From Porphyromonas cangingivalis (GTDB taxonomy: Bacteria > Bacteroidota > Bacteroidia > Bacteroidales > Porphyromonadaceae): a DNA stretch of 64,000 nucleotides. Both the position numbers and the translations under genes were made by a program. The notes below the pieces were generated by a model that did no database searches, was not told the origin of the DNA, and worked only from the letters and a program-made list of their open reading frames with translations. Location: NCBI RefSeq assembly GCF_900638305.1, contig NZ_LR134506.1, forward strand, positions 1-64,000, written 5' to 3'. Shown piece after piece: positions 27,661 to 36,851 of this stretch (within the stretch, counting starts at the first letter, position 1; the number at the start of each line of letters is the position of its first letter).

Positions 27661-28812
27661 TTATTTGGTGCTCCACTCTTGGAAATAGGGTAACCTCCTT
27701 GCGTAAGTCCTTTCGGTCATTTCTCGGGCTACAGAGCCCAAGAGAAAGACGACGGCATCTGCCGAGGGTAGAGCCCCACGCATACGCAGCGTACGCTTAT
27801 AGCTCCGATTGAGACGCTCCACCCAATTCGTTGAGTAAATCATACGACGAACACCCTCCGGGAACATCAGGTAAGTGAAGTAGCCTATATTGCGAGGTGC
27901 CGACAAGGAGAGCAGGCTCCGGTAGCTTTTCCCCCAGCGTTCTGCAAATGTACACAATTTCTCAAATGCCTTGATGGGTGTAAGACTTGTACCCGAAATA
28001 GGAAACAAGTCTTCCAACTCTTGTCTCATCCTATCCTTGTCCCTCTTCGATACGGCATTAAGTGCGTGACGCTTGAAATGAACGACACACAGCTGATGGG
28101 AGGAGTGAGGGAAAGCCGAGGCGATGGCTCGTTCAATCCCTTGTAAAGCATCTGAGATGATCAGGTCTATACGTTCGACTCCACGTGCTTTGAGGGCTTT
28201 CAACTCTGCCTCCCAATTCAACGCTCCCTCCGTGGGATGATTCACCACACAAAGCACCTCCCGACTACCGTCAGGAAGCAACCCCAACATCGTGTAATAG
28301 GCTTCCTGAGCCACACGTTCCTCCCGCCGTGTGTAGGCAAAGGTAGCATCGATGTACACGGCCAAATAGTGGGGCGACAGTTGGCGTTCCAACCACTTGT
28401 AGATCTCCTCTTTACTCGTGTTCGAGAGAAAACTGACTTGCTGCTTGCTATAGTGATAGCCGTAGATCCGTTCGCACACCGAACCAATGTCTTCGCACGA
28501 AAGTCCTCGGGTGTAAAGTTCATGGAAGAGGAGGGCGCGTTCGCTTTCCTGATGGGAGAGGATGCCCAAAATTAGGGGCTGAAAATTCCCTGAACGAGTA
28601 CGTGGAATGCGAAGCTCAAAGCTACAGCCATAGCCTCGCCATCGACGAGGACGGAAACCATTGCATTGTTCACCCTCATGCTCTTCGACAAAAAGAGCAC
28701 GTTCTTGCTTCGAGAAGGTGTCCAATAGTACACGGATAAGTTCGTTAATACCTGCCTCTGATGATAGCATTTCAGAAATAAATGCCGACTTTTGTGTTGT
28801 TGTAAGCTCCAT
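27661..28812 (-). CDS. IS256-family (mutator-type) transposase, copy 1
   Basis: A 383-residue DDE transposase that moves the surrounding element. The catalytic residues can be placed in YIDATF (D155), IISDALQG (D221) and NWVERLNR (E332), the IS256/mutator pattern. HQLCVVHFKRHAL is the conserved segment before the final Glu. The protein is identical to that of copy 2 and appears intact. Confidence 0.95.
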   Translation of the reverse strand: MELTTTQKSAFISEMLSSEAGINELIRVLLDTFSKQERALFVEEHEGEQCNGFRPRRWRGYGCSFELRIPRTRSGNFQPLILGILSHQESERALLFHELYTRGLSCEDIGSVCERIYGYHYSKQQVSFLSNTSKEEIYKWLERQLSPHYLAVYIDATFAYTRREERVAQEAYYTMLGLLPDGSREVLCVVNHPTEGALNWEAELKALKARGVERIDLIISDALQGIERAIASAFPHSSHQLCVVHFKRHALNAVSKRDKDRMRQELEDLFPISGTSLTPIKAFEKLCTFAERWGKSYRSLLSLSAPRNIGYFTYLMFPEGVRRMIYSTNWVERLNRSYKRTLRMRGALPSADAVVFLLGSVAREMTERTYARRLPYFQEWSTK

Positions 28813-28933
28813 TGTTCTTAGGTTTATTTTTTTTCTTACCTCAAAGTTAAGGACTAACGGGGCTTACACACTTTTTTAGGACAGTATCCTCATGGCTAGT
28901 TCTAAGTAGATTAAAGATGCTGCAGAAAAATCA

Positions 28934-28972
28934 AAGGGGCTACATCGAAACTCAAATTCGATGTAGCCCCTT
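28934..28972 (-). terminator. Terminator after the OPT transporter gene
   Basis: A perfect 16-bp hairpin (28934-28949 and 28957-28972, AAGGGGCTACATCGAA) with a 7-base loop. It lies about 75 bases past the OPT stop, read on the minus strand. Confidence 0.75.
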
Positions 28973-29047
28973 GGGGTTGAGGTTGTCTGTTTTATCGGTG
29001 AGAGTAGGGGGAGTTATTCCCCATTGCTCTTGTCGATACGTGTTTGT

Positions 29048-31048
29048 TTACTTCTTATCCTTGCTGGAGGGTTTGGAGGCGAGGACAAGGTAGGTGATGA
29101 TGCAGAGGTAGACGAGGACGGTTACCCATTGTGAGGCTGAGCTTTCGAGCCATGCCCTGTCTACGAAGTTAAATTCGAGGTAACGCATCGTTGCACTTAC
29201 CACGCCCATGAGTGCCCCACCTGCGATGAAGCCAGATGCGAGGAGTGTCCCCTTTTCGAGGCGTGCCTTATTGACGTCTGCATCTTTGCTACGAGTGCTG
29301 ACAAACCAACTGATGAGACCTCCGACGAGGAGAGGCGTGTTGAGTTCGAGTGGGATGAACATACCAAGTGCGAATGCCAATGCTGGGACTTTGAAGACCG
29401 TGAGCAGGATGGCAAGGATCGCACCGATACCGTAGAGTGCCCACTTCGCAGAGGTACCCGACATCAGTGGCTCGATGAGGGCCGCCATTGCATTTGCTTG
29501 TGGCGCTGCAAGGGTACCGTCGGTGAAGCCGTAGGTTTTGTTGAGGATCATGATGACACCACCCACCGTTGCTGCGGATACGAGTGTGCCGAGGAACTTC
29601 CACCTCTGTTGGTTGAGAGGGGTAGACCCGAGCCAATAGCCGATCTTGAGGTCGGTGATGAAGCCTCCTGCCATAGAGAGTGCCGTGCAGACCACACCAC
29701 CGATGATGAGTGCCGACACCATACCTGCTGATCCTTTCATGCCGACAGCCACAAGGATGATGGATGAGATGATGAGGGTCATGAGGGTCATTCCCGATAC
29801 GGGGTTGGAACCCACGATGGCGATGGCGTTGGCAGCCACTGTGGTGAAAAGGAAGGCGATGAGTGCCACCAAGACAAGGCCTACACAAGCGAAGAGGAGG
29901 TTGTCTACGACACCAAGGTAGAAGAATACGCCTGTCATGACGAGTGCCAAAAGTGTCCCCCATGCGATGACTTTCATCGGAAGGTCTCTTTGGGTACGGG
30001 GCTCGATGACAGCCTTAGAGCCATCTTTGCCTTTAAGTTCCTTACCTGCAAGGCTGAGTGCCGATGCGATGATGCTACGGCTGCGGATGATGCCGATGAT
30101 ACCTGCAGTGGCGATACCTCCGATACCGATGTCTCTTGCGTAGGTGCGGAAGATCTCTTCGGCGGACATGCTGCCCACAGTCGCTGTGATGTTGGGGTCT
30201 CCGAATGTCAATACGATGTCATTAAAGATGAGAGACATACCGGGGACGATGATCCACCAGACAAGGAACGAGCCCGCACAGATGATTGCCACATATTTCA
30301 ACCCGATAATGTAGCCGAGCCCGAGGACTGCAGCTCCCGTGTTGAGCTTGAAGACCACTTTTGCCTTGTCTGCAACGGCTTCGCCAAAGGGTAAAACTCT
30401 ACTGCTGAAGACCTCGTGCCACCAACCAAATGTCGATACGGCAAAGTCATAAAGACCACCGACAAGACCTGCGATGACGAGAGGTTTGGCTTGGCTACCG
30501 CCTTTTTCACCCGAGACAAGTACCTGTGTGGTCGCTGTCGCTTCGGGGAATGGAAATTCTCCATGCTTCTCCTTTACGAAGTACTTGCGGAACGGAATGA
30601 GAAGCAAGATGCCAAGGATACCGCCAAGGAGCGAACTCATAAAGACTTGGAAGAAGCTCACCGAGATCTCCGGATACTTTGCCTGTAGGATATAGATCGC
30701 AGGCAGGGTGAAGATCGCACCTGCCACGATGACCCCGCTCGAAGCACCGATGGACTGGATCATCACATTTTCGAGGAGGGCATTTTTACGTTTTGTGGCA
30801 CTCGACAGACCTACGGCAATGATCGCAATGGGTATCGCTGCCTCAAAGACTTGTCCCACCTTCAGACCGAGGTAGGCGGCTGCGGCACTGAAGATGACTG
30901 CCATCAATATCCCCCATGCTACCGACCATACGGTGACCTCCTTGGGCTGGGCGGCATCCGGGATGAGAGGAGTGTAGGTCTCTCCCGGCTTCAGAGGGCG
31001 AAAGGCATTGTCCGGCAATTCGCCTTGTTTTTTGAGTTCTTCTTTCAT
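29048..31048 (-). CDS. OPT-family oligopeptide transporter
   Basis: A 666-residue inner-membrane transporter of the oligopeptide (OPT) superfamily, bacterial branch. About 14-16 hydrophobic helices are visible. PFPEATATTQVLVSGEKGG near 165-185 and the AKPLVIAGLVGG region are family features. OPT proteins import small peptides, and some carry metal chelates; peptide import fits the secreted dipeptidyl peptidase at 52813. It lies 54 bases after pncB and may be cotranscribed. Confidence 0.92.
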   Translation of the reverse strand: MKEELKKQGELPDNAFRPLKPGETYTPLIPDAAQPKEVTVWSVAWGILMAVIFSAAAAYLGLKVGQVFEAAIPIAIIAVGLSSATKRKNALLENVMIQSIGASSGVIVAGAIFTLPAIYILQAKYPEISVSFFQVFMSSLLGGILGILLLIPFRKYFVKEKHGEFPFPEATATTQVLVSGEKGGSQAKPLVIAGLVGGLYDFAVSTFGWWHEVFSSRVLPFGEAVADKAKVVFKLNTGAAVLGLGYIIGLKYVAIICAGSFLVWWIIVPGMSLIFNDIVLTFGDPNITATVGSMSAEEIFRTYARDIGIGGIATAGIIGIIRSRSIIASALSLAGKELKGKDGSKAVIEPRTQRDLPMKVIAWGTLLALVMTGVFFYLGVVDNLLFACVGLVLVALIAFLFTTVAANAIAIVGSNPVSGMTLMTLIISSIILVAVGMKGSAGMVSALIIGGVVCTALSMAGGFITDLKIGYWLGSTPLNQQRWKFLGTLVSAATVGGVIMILNKTYGFTDGTLAAPQANAMAALIEPLMSGTSAKWALYGIGAILAILLTVFKVPALAFALGMFIPLELNTPLLVGGLISWFVSTRSKDADVNKARLEKGTLLASGFIAGGALMGVVSATMRYLEFNFVDRAWLESSASQWVTVLVYLCIITYLVLASKPSSKDKK

Positions 31049-31102
31049 AGTAAATTATAAATTAAGTTAGATAGAGGTGCGTTTCTGTCGTATCACGAGC
31101 AA

Positions 31103-32284
31103 TCAGATGATGCCGAGCGTCTCCTTTGCCAGACGGATTTCATTCTCGCTACCCGTGTGCTTGCCGGCGACATCTGAGAGTTTGACACAGTCTTGCCAAG
31201 GTTGGCTTTTCGACATGCGACACTTGAAGAGCTTCATGACGATGTTGAGGGGCTTGATGTTGTTGCCCACATCGTTGGTCAGATTCGTGCCGATACCGAA
31301 GGTCGCTCCGATCTTACCATCACAGTACTCTTTGATCTTGACCGCCTTAGGTATATTGAGACTGTCGGAGAAGACGATGTACTTGATCGTCGGGTCTATC
31401 CTCAGTTCGGCATAGCGAGCGAGGGCCTTGTCCGTGAAGAGCAGAGGGTCGCCACTGTCGTGTCTCAGGGATGTGAAGAGGTTGGCGTGCTTCTTACTGA
31501 AGTTGAGCATGAAGACATCTGTCGTGTACGTGTCTGTGAGCACAGTGCCGAGGTCGCCATCGTACACATCGATCCAATGCTCCATAGACATGTAGTTCGC
31601 CATCTTGTAGCCGTATATCGCACCATGAAACTGCACCCACTCGTGAGGGTGGGTCCCTGTCACACGCAGACCATGCTTCATGGCATAGTACATATTGCTG
31701 GTGCCGAACAAACTGTCTCCCCCATACTCCTTGAGCAATCCCGTGACAAGATCTTCGACCTCACCACTGAAGCGTCTTCGCATGCCGAAGAGCGATACTC
31801 TGAGATCGTTCTCTCTCATCTCTTTGGCCTTTGAGATGGCCGAATTACGCAGGTAGTCCATATCCGGAGTCTGTCCTTTAGCCTTGAAATAAAGCTCAGA
31901 CACCAACGCAAGTATAGGGGTCTCCCAAAGCGTGATGCGGTACAACAACCCTTCCGCAACGATGCTCAGACGACCATCGATCATATCCACGGTCACCTCC
32001 GAGGGGTTGAACCTGTACCCTTTCAGGAAGTCTATGTATGTAGGTGGCAGGTAGGGTAGGGCATTGTAGAGAAACGTCTCCTCTTCTGCCGAAAGTGCGA
32101 TCTCACTCATCTTTTGGATCTCGGCACGTACCAAATCCACAAATCCCTCGGGGTAGTCGATGCCGTCTCTGTCGACAAATCTAAACTGTCCGCAAGCCCT
32201 TGGAAAGAGCTTCGAATAAGCATATCCTGTCGTGAACTTGTACAAGTCCGTGTCCAGCAGGCTTTTGATCACACATTCACTCAT
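31103..32284 (-). CDS. pncB: Nicotinate phosphoribosyltransferase
   Basis: PncB makes nicotinate mononucleotide from nicotinate and PRPP in NAD salvage. The N-terminus SLLDTDLYKFTTGYAYSKLFP and the later SLRHDSGDP segment are family signatures. I chose the ATG at 32284; a longer frame to 32335 would overlap ugd. 393 residues, a normal length. Confidence 0.93.
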   Translation of the reverse strand: MSECVIKSLLDTDLYKFTTGYAYSKLFPRACGQFRFVDRDGIDYPEGFVDLVRAEIQKMSEIALSAEEETFLYNALPYLPPTYIDFLKGYRFNPSEVTVDMIDGRLSIVAEGLLYRITLWETPILALVSELYFKAKGQTPDMDYLRNSAISKAKEMRENDLRVSLFGMRRRFSGEVEDLVTGLLKEYGGDSLFGTSNMYYAMKHGLRVTGTHPHEWVQFHGAIYGYKMANYMSMEHWIDVYDGDLGTVLTDTYTTDVFMLNFSKKHANLFTSLRHDSGDPLLFTDKALARYAELRIDPTIKYIVFSDSLNIPKAVKIKEYCDGKIGATFGIGTNLTNDVGNNIKPLNIVMKLFKCRMSKSQPWQDCVKLSDVAGKHTGSENEIRLAKETLGII

Positions 32285-32331
32285 AATATTATAATCTTTT
32301 TGTGTCGTAAATACTAAGTCTGTCCGAACGG

Positions 32332-33648
32332 TCATCTACCCATCCCCGTGTACTCGAACCCCAAAGCTCGTAGTTCGTCGGGCTGATAGATGTTGCGCCC
32401 ATCGATGAGGAGGCGTCCCCTCATTGCTTCGAGGATACGATCCCATGAAGGCATGCGGAACTGCTTCCACTCTGTCAGGAGGATGACTGCATCTGCACCT
32501 TTTGCCGCATCGTAGATGTCCTCAGCATAGTAGACCGATGAGGGGAGACATTTTTTTGCCTCTTCAATGGCGACGGGATCGAAGGCCCTCACCTCTCCTC
32601 CTGCACTTGCGATGGCAGAGATCGTGTAGATCGAGGGGGCTTCACGCATATCATCCGTTTCAGGCTTGAAGGCCAAGCCCCACACGGCAATGACTTTGCC
32701 ACTGAGGTCGTTGCCAAGGTGTTTTACCAGCTTTTTGTAAGGCTGTAGTTTCTGTTCGTCATTGATGCGATCGACCTCTCGGATGATGCTCATCTGTAAA
32801 CCCGCCCTCTTTGCCGTATCCGATAGGGCTTTGACATCCTTGGGAAAGCAAGAGCCACCATAGCCACAGCCGGCATAGAGGAACGAACTGCCGATACGCT
32901 TGTCGGCACCCATCCCCTGGCGTACCGACTCGACATCCGCACCGACCACTTCGCAGAGGTTGGCGACCTCGTTCATGAAACTTATGCGGGTTGCCAACAT
33001 GGCATTGGAGGCATATTTTGTGAGCTCGGACGATGCGATGTCCATGAATATGACCCTGAAGTTATTGATCGTGAACGGACGGTAGAGCTTCGTCATGATC
33101 GCTTTGGCACGCTCCGAGTCCGTACCCACGATGACACGGTCGGGACTCATGAAGTCCTTGATCGCGGCACCTTCTTTGAGAAACTCGGGGTTCGAAGCGA
33201 CATCGAAATCGACGGACGAACCTCGCTTCGTGAGTTCGTTGCGTACGATCCCCTTGACTTCCAATGTCGTACCTACGGGTACGGTGCTCTTCGTGACGAT
33301 GAGGGTGTATTTGTCGATCACCTGACCGATCTCCTTTGCTACGGCATAGACAGCAGACAGATCTGCTGCTCCATCCTCACCCGACGGTGTGCCTACGGCA
33401 ATGAATATGACCTCGACACCGGCTTCGACACACTTACGGAGCGATGTTTCAAAGTGCAGGCGACCGACCCTTTTGTTTTTGGTCACGAGGTCGCTCAGCC
33501 CGGGCTCGTATATGGGGATGATGCCCGATGAGAGTTTGTCTATCTTTTCTTTATTGATGTCAACGCAGTAGACTTGCAATCCCATCTCGGCAAAACATGC
33601 TCCTGAGACCAAGCCCACGTATCCTGTACCTACTATCGCTATCTTCAT
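32332..33648 (-). CDS. ugd: UDP-glucose 6-dehydrogenase
   Basis: Oxidises UDP-glucose to UDP-glucuronate for surface polysaccharides. The Rossmann motif GTGYVGLVSGACFAEMG is at the start. The catalytic cysteine C267 lies in GYGGSCFPKDVKAL, and GLAFKPETDDMREAPS is near 325-340. 438 residues, the single-domain-set bacterial type. It heads a minus-strand run with pncB and the OPT gene, 47 bases before pncB. Confidence 0.95.
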   Translation of the reverse strand: MKIAIVGTGYVGLVSGACFAEMGLQVYCVDINKEKIDKLSSGIIPIYEPGLSDLVTKNKRVGRLHFETSLRKCVEAGVEVIFIAVGTPSGEDGAADLSAVYAVAKEIGQVIDKYTLIVTKSTVPVGTTLEVKGIVRNELTKRGSSVDFDVASNPEFLKEGAAIKDFMSPDRVIVGTDSERAKAIMTKLYRPFTINNFRVIFMDIASSELTKYASNAMLATRISFMNEVANLCEVVGADVESVRQGMGADKRIGSSFLYAGCGYGGSCFPKDVKALSDTAKRAGLQMSIIREVDRINDEQKLQPYKKLVKHLGNDLSGKVIAVWGLAFKPETDDMREAPSIYTISAIASAGGEVRAFDPVAIEEAKKCLPSSVYYAEDIYDAAKGADAVILLTEWKQFRMPSWDRILEAMRGRLLIDGRNIYQPDELRALGFEYTGMGR

Positions 33649-33672
33649 ATATTTGTTAAACTATAGACTTTA

Positions 33673-33680
33673 CAAAAGTA
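33673..33680 (-). promoter_or_regulatory. -7 element (TACTTTTG) upstream of ugd
   Basis: On the minus strand TACTTTTG matches TAnnTTTG and lies about 25 bases before the ugd ATG. The -33 box is not obvious. Confidence 0.5.
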
Positions 33681-33771
33681 AAACAAAAAAAGGGATTTTC
33701 CTGCCCTTACTCTTTTTCCGCTCCGCCAAAATACCGAAAGCTTCGACTTTGCTTTGTCCATAATGTCTGTC

Positions 33772-33830
33772 GGACGACAGAATACTTTATGTGCCACTAC
33801 AGAATGTATTCTGTCCCCGAACGGAATACT
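33772..33830. repeat. Dispersed intergenic repeat, copy B
   Basis: ACAGAATGTATTCTGTCCCC followed by a degenerate GGAATACTTTCC module, plus an ACAGAATACTTT unit just before. It aligns with copy A at 13812-13907 through GAATGTATTCTGTCCCC. Both lie between divergent genes. Confidence 0.55.
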
Positions 33831-33955
33831 TTCCGGCAGGCTTCGGAATCATCGGCTTGGCTTTTCTGCCGAATGTGCTTTTTTCGCCCTGATGTCCTCT
33901 ATCCTCACAAAGATTACTATCTTTACCAACCATTAAAACCGAAAAGTGCTTTACG

Positions 33956-34933
33956 ATGAATAAAGAACAAGAATATCTCCTCCGAGAGGTCGAGCGGGCT
34001 CTTGAGCGTGTCATCACAGATAGCGATCGCCCCAAGGAACTGTATGATCCTATTAAGTATGGTCTCTCGATGGGGGGGAAGCGACTTCGCCCTGTGCTTG
34101 CACTGTTGGCTTACCGCTTATTTGCGCCCCAAGGGGATTTGGCTATTCCGCTTCGTGCGGCTGTGGCTTTGGAGGTGTTTCACAACTTCACGCTCCTGCA
34201 CGATGATCTTATGGATGATGCGCCCATGCGTAGAGGGCAGCCTACAGTTTACCGTAAGTGGGATGCAAATACCGCTATTCTTTCGGGGGATGCCATGATG
34301 ATTGTGGCTTATAGAGAGCTGGCAACCCTACCTGCCGAGCTCTTGAAACCTGTGCTGGAGGAGTTCAACGCCATGGCTCTCGGTGTCTGTGAGGGACAGC
34401 AGTACGATATGGACTTTGAGCACCGTAGGGATGTTTCCGTGGATGAGTATATGTCGATGATCCACTACAAGACCTCTTGTCTCATCGCTTCGTCTATGAA
34501 GATCGGTGCGCTCATTGCCGGTGCGACGACCGAACAGTGCGAACGGATATATAAGGTAGGTGATGCCCTTGGGCTGGCATTTCAGCTCATGGATGACTAC
34601 TTGGACATCTGGGGAACGGCTTCTTTTGGTAAACGGAAAGGGGGAGATATCCTCGAAGAGAAAAAGACTTGGTTGCTGATCAAGGCTTTGGAGCTTGCTT
34701 CCAGAGAGGGGACATTGGCTTTGTCAGAAGCTCTTGCACTTAAGGATGAGGAGGCAAAGATCGCCGAGGTGACGAAGTATTACGAGGCTAAGGGGCTGAA
34801 TAAACAGCTTTTGGGGCTGGTGTCGCATTATTCTGCTCAAGCTGTCTCATTACTCGAAGGACTCAATATAAATGAGGCATACGCAGAGGTGTTGAAGGGG
34901 ATCATCATAAGTCTTACTGCGCGCGAACTATGA
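33956..34933 (+). CDS. Polyprenyl diphosphate synthase
   Basis: A trans-isoprenyl diphosphate synthase of 325 residues that elongates allylic diphosphates with IPP. GGKRLRP (near 42-48) binds IPP. The first aspartate-rich motif DDLMDD is at 83-88 and the second DDYLD at 213-217. Product length (farnesyl, geranylgeranyl or longer) cannot be told safely. The stop overlaps the tatD ATG (ATGA). Confidence 0.92.
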   Translation: MNKEQEYLLREVERALERVITDSDRPKELYDPIKYGLSMGGKRLRPVLALLAYRLFAPQGDLAIPLRAAVALEVFHNFTLLHDDLMDDAPMRRGQPTVYRKWDANTAILSGDAMMIVAYRELATLPAELLKPVLEEFNAMALGVCEGQQYDMDFEHRRDVSVDEYMSMIHYKTSCLIASSMKIGALIAGATTEQCERIYKVGDALGLAFQLMDDYLDIWGTASFGKRKGGDILEEKKTWLLIKALELASREGTLALSEALALKDEEAKIAEVTKYYEAKGLNKQLLGLVSHYSAQAVSLLEGLNINEAYAEVLKGIIISLTAREL

Positions 34934-35736
34934 TGGAGAGATCACAGACGATACTTGTCGACACGCATTCGCATGTCTTCACCGAGGAGTTCGATGAGGA
35001 TAGGGATGCCGTGATCGCTCGGAGCGTGGAGGCGGGAGTCGGTGCCATCCTCTTGCCCAATCTCGATGATACTTCCATCGAGGCGCTCATGGGGCTTGCC
35101 GATCGCCATCCCGGAGTGTGTTTCCCGATGTTGGGCTTGCATCCCTCTTATGTCGAAGCGGACTATAAGGATCGACTGGCAAAGATTCGTATCGCTCTCG
35201 AACAATTTCATGACCGCTGTGTCGGCATAGGTGAGATCGGGTTGGACTATTACTGGTCACTGGAGTACAAGGCGGAGATGAACGATGCCCTAAGGACACA
35301 GCTCTCCTGGGCACTGGAGTATGATCTCCCCGTCTCTTTGCACGCTCGTGATGCCATCATGGATACGATACAAGCCATCAAGGATGTCGGCGCAGACAAG
35401 CTGAGAGGTGTGTTTCATAGCTTTACGGGTACGGTTGACGAGCTCAAAGCTGTGCTCGATCTGCCTCACTTCTATGTCGGGATCAATGGAGTGGTGACAT
35501 TCAAGAACAATGATTTGAAGACTTTCCTTGTGGATAATCTCCCTCCCGAACGCCTCATCATAGAGACCGATGCTCCATATCTTTCACCGATGCCGAAAAG
35601 AGGTAAGCGCAACGAACCTGCTCATCTTGTGCATATTTTTGAGTATTTAACTACACTATATGGTATGTCGGCATCAACTATGAGAGATAAACTCTTTGCC
35701 AGTTCTTCTAATTTATATAACTTTACGGTCAGATAG
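34930..35736 (+). CDS. TatD-family metal-dependent hydrolase (DNase)
   Basis: A 268-residue TIM-barrel hydrolase. Metal-binding DTHSHVF is near the start, GEIGLDYYW near 98-106, HSFTGT near 162-167 and ETDAPYLSP near 212-220. TatD enzymes have 3'-5' exonuclease activity on DNA and RNA. The start overlaps the previous stop by 4 bases; ATG at 34933 is an alternative. Confidence 0.9.
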   Translation: MMERSQTILVDTHSHVFTEEFDEDRDAVIARSVEAGVGAILLPNLDDTSIEALMGLADRHPGVCFPMLGLHPSYVEADYKDRLAKIRIALEQFHDRCVGIGEIGLDYYWSLEYKAEMNDALRTQLSWALEYDLPVSLHARDAIMDTIQAIKDVGADKLRGVFHSFTGTVDELKAVLDLPHFYVGINGVVTFKNNDLKTFLVDNLPPERLIIETDAPYLSPMPKRGKRNEPAHLVHIFEYLTTLYGMSASTMRDKLFASSSNLYNFTVR

Positions 35737-35757
35737 TCTGTTTTTACTCTTATTAAG

Positions 35758-35837
35758 GCTCACCGCTTGGTGGGATCACTGCCAAGTGTGGCGAGACAAC
35801 CCCCTGAGAGATAACGGTTATCGCACACCAAGTGAGC
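35758..35837 (+). ncRNA. Foldable RNA element upstream of tRNA-Ser (candidate)
   Basis: A long-range stem pairs GCTCAC and TTGGTG (35758-35772) with CACCAAGTGAGC (35826-35837) over a 3-base bulge. CTTGG at 35766-35770 can instead pair with CCAAG at 35782-35786, so two exclusive folds exist. A GATAA/TTATC mini-hairpin lies inside. I recognise no known RNA family. It may be a small RNA, a tRNA leader, or the tatD 3' end. Confidence 0.35.
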
Positions 35838-35858
35838 GTGTGAAAGAAGACATTGTTT

Positions 35859-35946
35859 GGAGAGATGCTCGAGTGGTTGAAGAGGCACGCCTGGAAAGCG
35901 TGTATACGCCAAAAGCGTATCGCGGGTTCGAATCCCGCTTTCTCCG
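35859..35946 (+). tRNA. tRNA-Ser (GGA)
   Basis: An 88-base type II tRNA with a long variable arm. The acceptor GGAGAGA pairs with TTTCTCC, the anticodon GGA is at 35893-35895, and the T arm is CGGGTTCGAATCCCG. CCA is not encoded. A short hairpin (35952-35969) follows without a T-run. Confidence 0.96.
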
Positions 35947-36024
35947 CAGATTTATTTCGCAAGAAATAAGTAACCCATAGAGAATAAATAAAGTATTAAT
36001 CACTAATCTTAAAAAAAACGTACA

Positions 36025-36846
36025 ATGAAAAGATTTTTTGCAAGTCTTGCGTTGGTAGGTCTTCTTTCAGTTGGATTTACTAATGCCGTTATCGCTCAAG
36101 AAGAAGCTACTCCTGAAGCTGTGCAGACAGAAGCTGCTGCTCCTTCAGAAATGGCAGCAACAGAAGAAGCTCCTGTAATGGAAGAAGTTGCTGTAACCGA
36201 AGGTGGATTCCACCAAGCTCTTAAGACAAAGTTCATCGAAGGTGGACCTGAGTTTATGGCAGCGGTTGCAATCGCTCTTATCCTTGGTTTGGCTTTCGCT
36301 CTTGAGAGAATCATCTATCTCAACCTTGCAGATACTAACAACGAAAAGTTCTTGAAGGAAATCGAAGCTGCTCTTGACAGAGGTGATGTCGAAGCAGCTA
36401 AGAATCTTGCTCGTGACACTCGTGGTCCGGTAGCTTCTATCGCTTATCAGGCACTTCTTCGTATCGACCAAGGTCTTGATGTCGTCGAGCGTTCTATCGT
36501 TTCGTATGGTGGTGTTCAGGCAGGTCTTCTCGAAAAGAACCTTTCTTGGATCACTCTCTTCATCGCGATGGCTCCATCTCTCGGGTTCTTGGGTACTGTT
36601 GTAGGTATGGTTCAGGCGTTCGACGCTATCGAAAAGGCAGGTGACATCAGCCCTACTGTCGTTGCAGGAGGTATGAAGGTCGCTCTTATCACTACTATTG
36701 GTGGTCTTGTCGTTGCGCTTATCCTTCAGGTGTTCTACAACTACCTTCTCAGCAAGTACGAAGGTATCCTTAACCGCATGGAAGATGCGTCTATCTCTCT
36801 CGTAGACTTCATCGTTAAATACAATGTGAAATACAAAAAAATCTAA
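36025..36846 (+). CDS. exbB: MotA/TolQ/ExbB proton channel family protein
   Basis: The proton-channel subunit that energises TonB at the inner membrane. An unusual N-terminus has a signal-like hydrophobic stretch (about 5-24) and an Ala/Glu/Pro-rich segment (25-60). The family core follows, with TM near 73-95 and the pair of helices around 170-240 (LSWITLFIAMAPSLGFLGTVVGM). 273 residues, the usual Bacteroidetes version. First gene of a four-gene cluster with a small membrane protein and two ExbD. Confidence 0.93.
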   Translation: MKRFFASLALVGLLSVGFTNAVIAQEEATPEAVQTEAAAPSEMAATEEAPVMEEVAVTEGGFHQALKTKFIEGGPEFMAAVAIALILGLAFALERIIYLNLADTNNEKFLKEIEAALDRGDVEAAKNLARDTRGPVASIAYQALLRIDQGLDVVERSIVSYGGVQAGLLEKNLSWITLFIAMAPSLGFLGTVVGMVQAFDAIEKAGDISPTVVAGGMKVALITTIGGLVVALILQVFYNYLLSKYEGILNRMEDASISLVDFIVKYNVKYKKI

Positions 36847-36851
36847 TAACA

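Larger units (their letters stand above)
27556..28888 (-). mobile_element. IS256-family insertion sequence, copy 1 (no target duplication)
   Basis: A 1333-bp element with imperfect terminal inverted repeats, GGTAGTGTCCGAAAAAGTGT at one end and GATACTGTCCTAAAAAAGTG at the other. The ends are defined by comparison with copy 2 (55285-56617), which has the same length and encodes the same transposase protein. It lies in the opposite orientation to copy 2. The 8 bases flanking each side (TTTAATTC and CTCATGGC) do not match. It sits between the TPR gene and the OPT transporter. Confidence 0.9.
33649..33955. other. Divergent intergenic region ugd / polyprenyl synthase
   Basis: This stretch without genes holds the ugd -7 motif, repeat copy B (33772-33830), and TATCTTTA at 33918-33925 as a near-match -7 element for the rightward gene. 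Confidence 0.6.
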
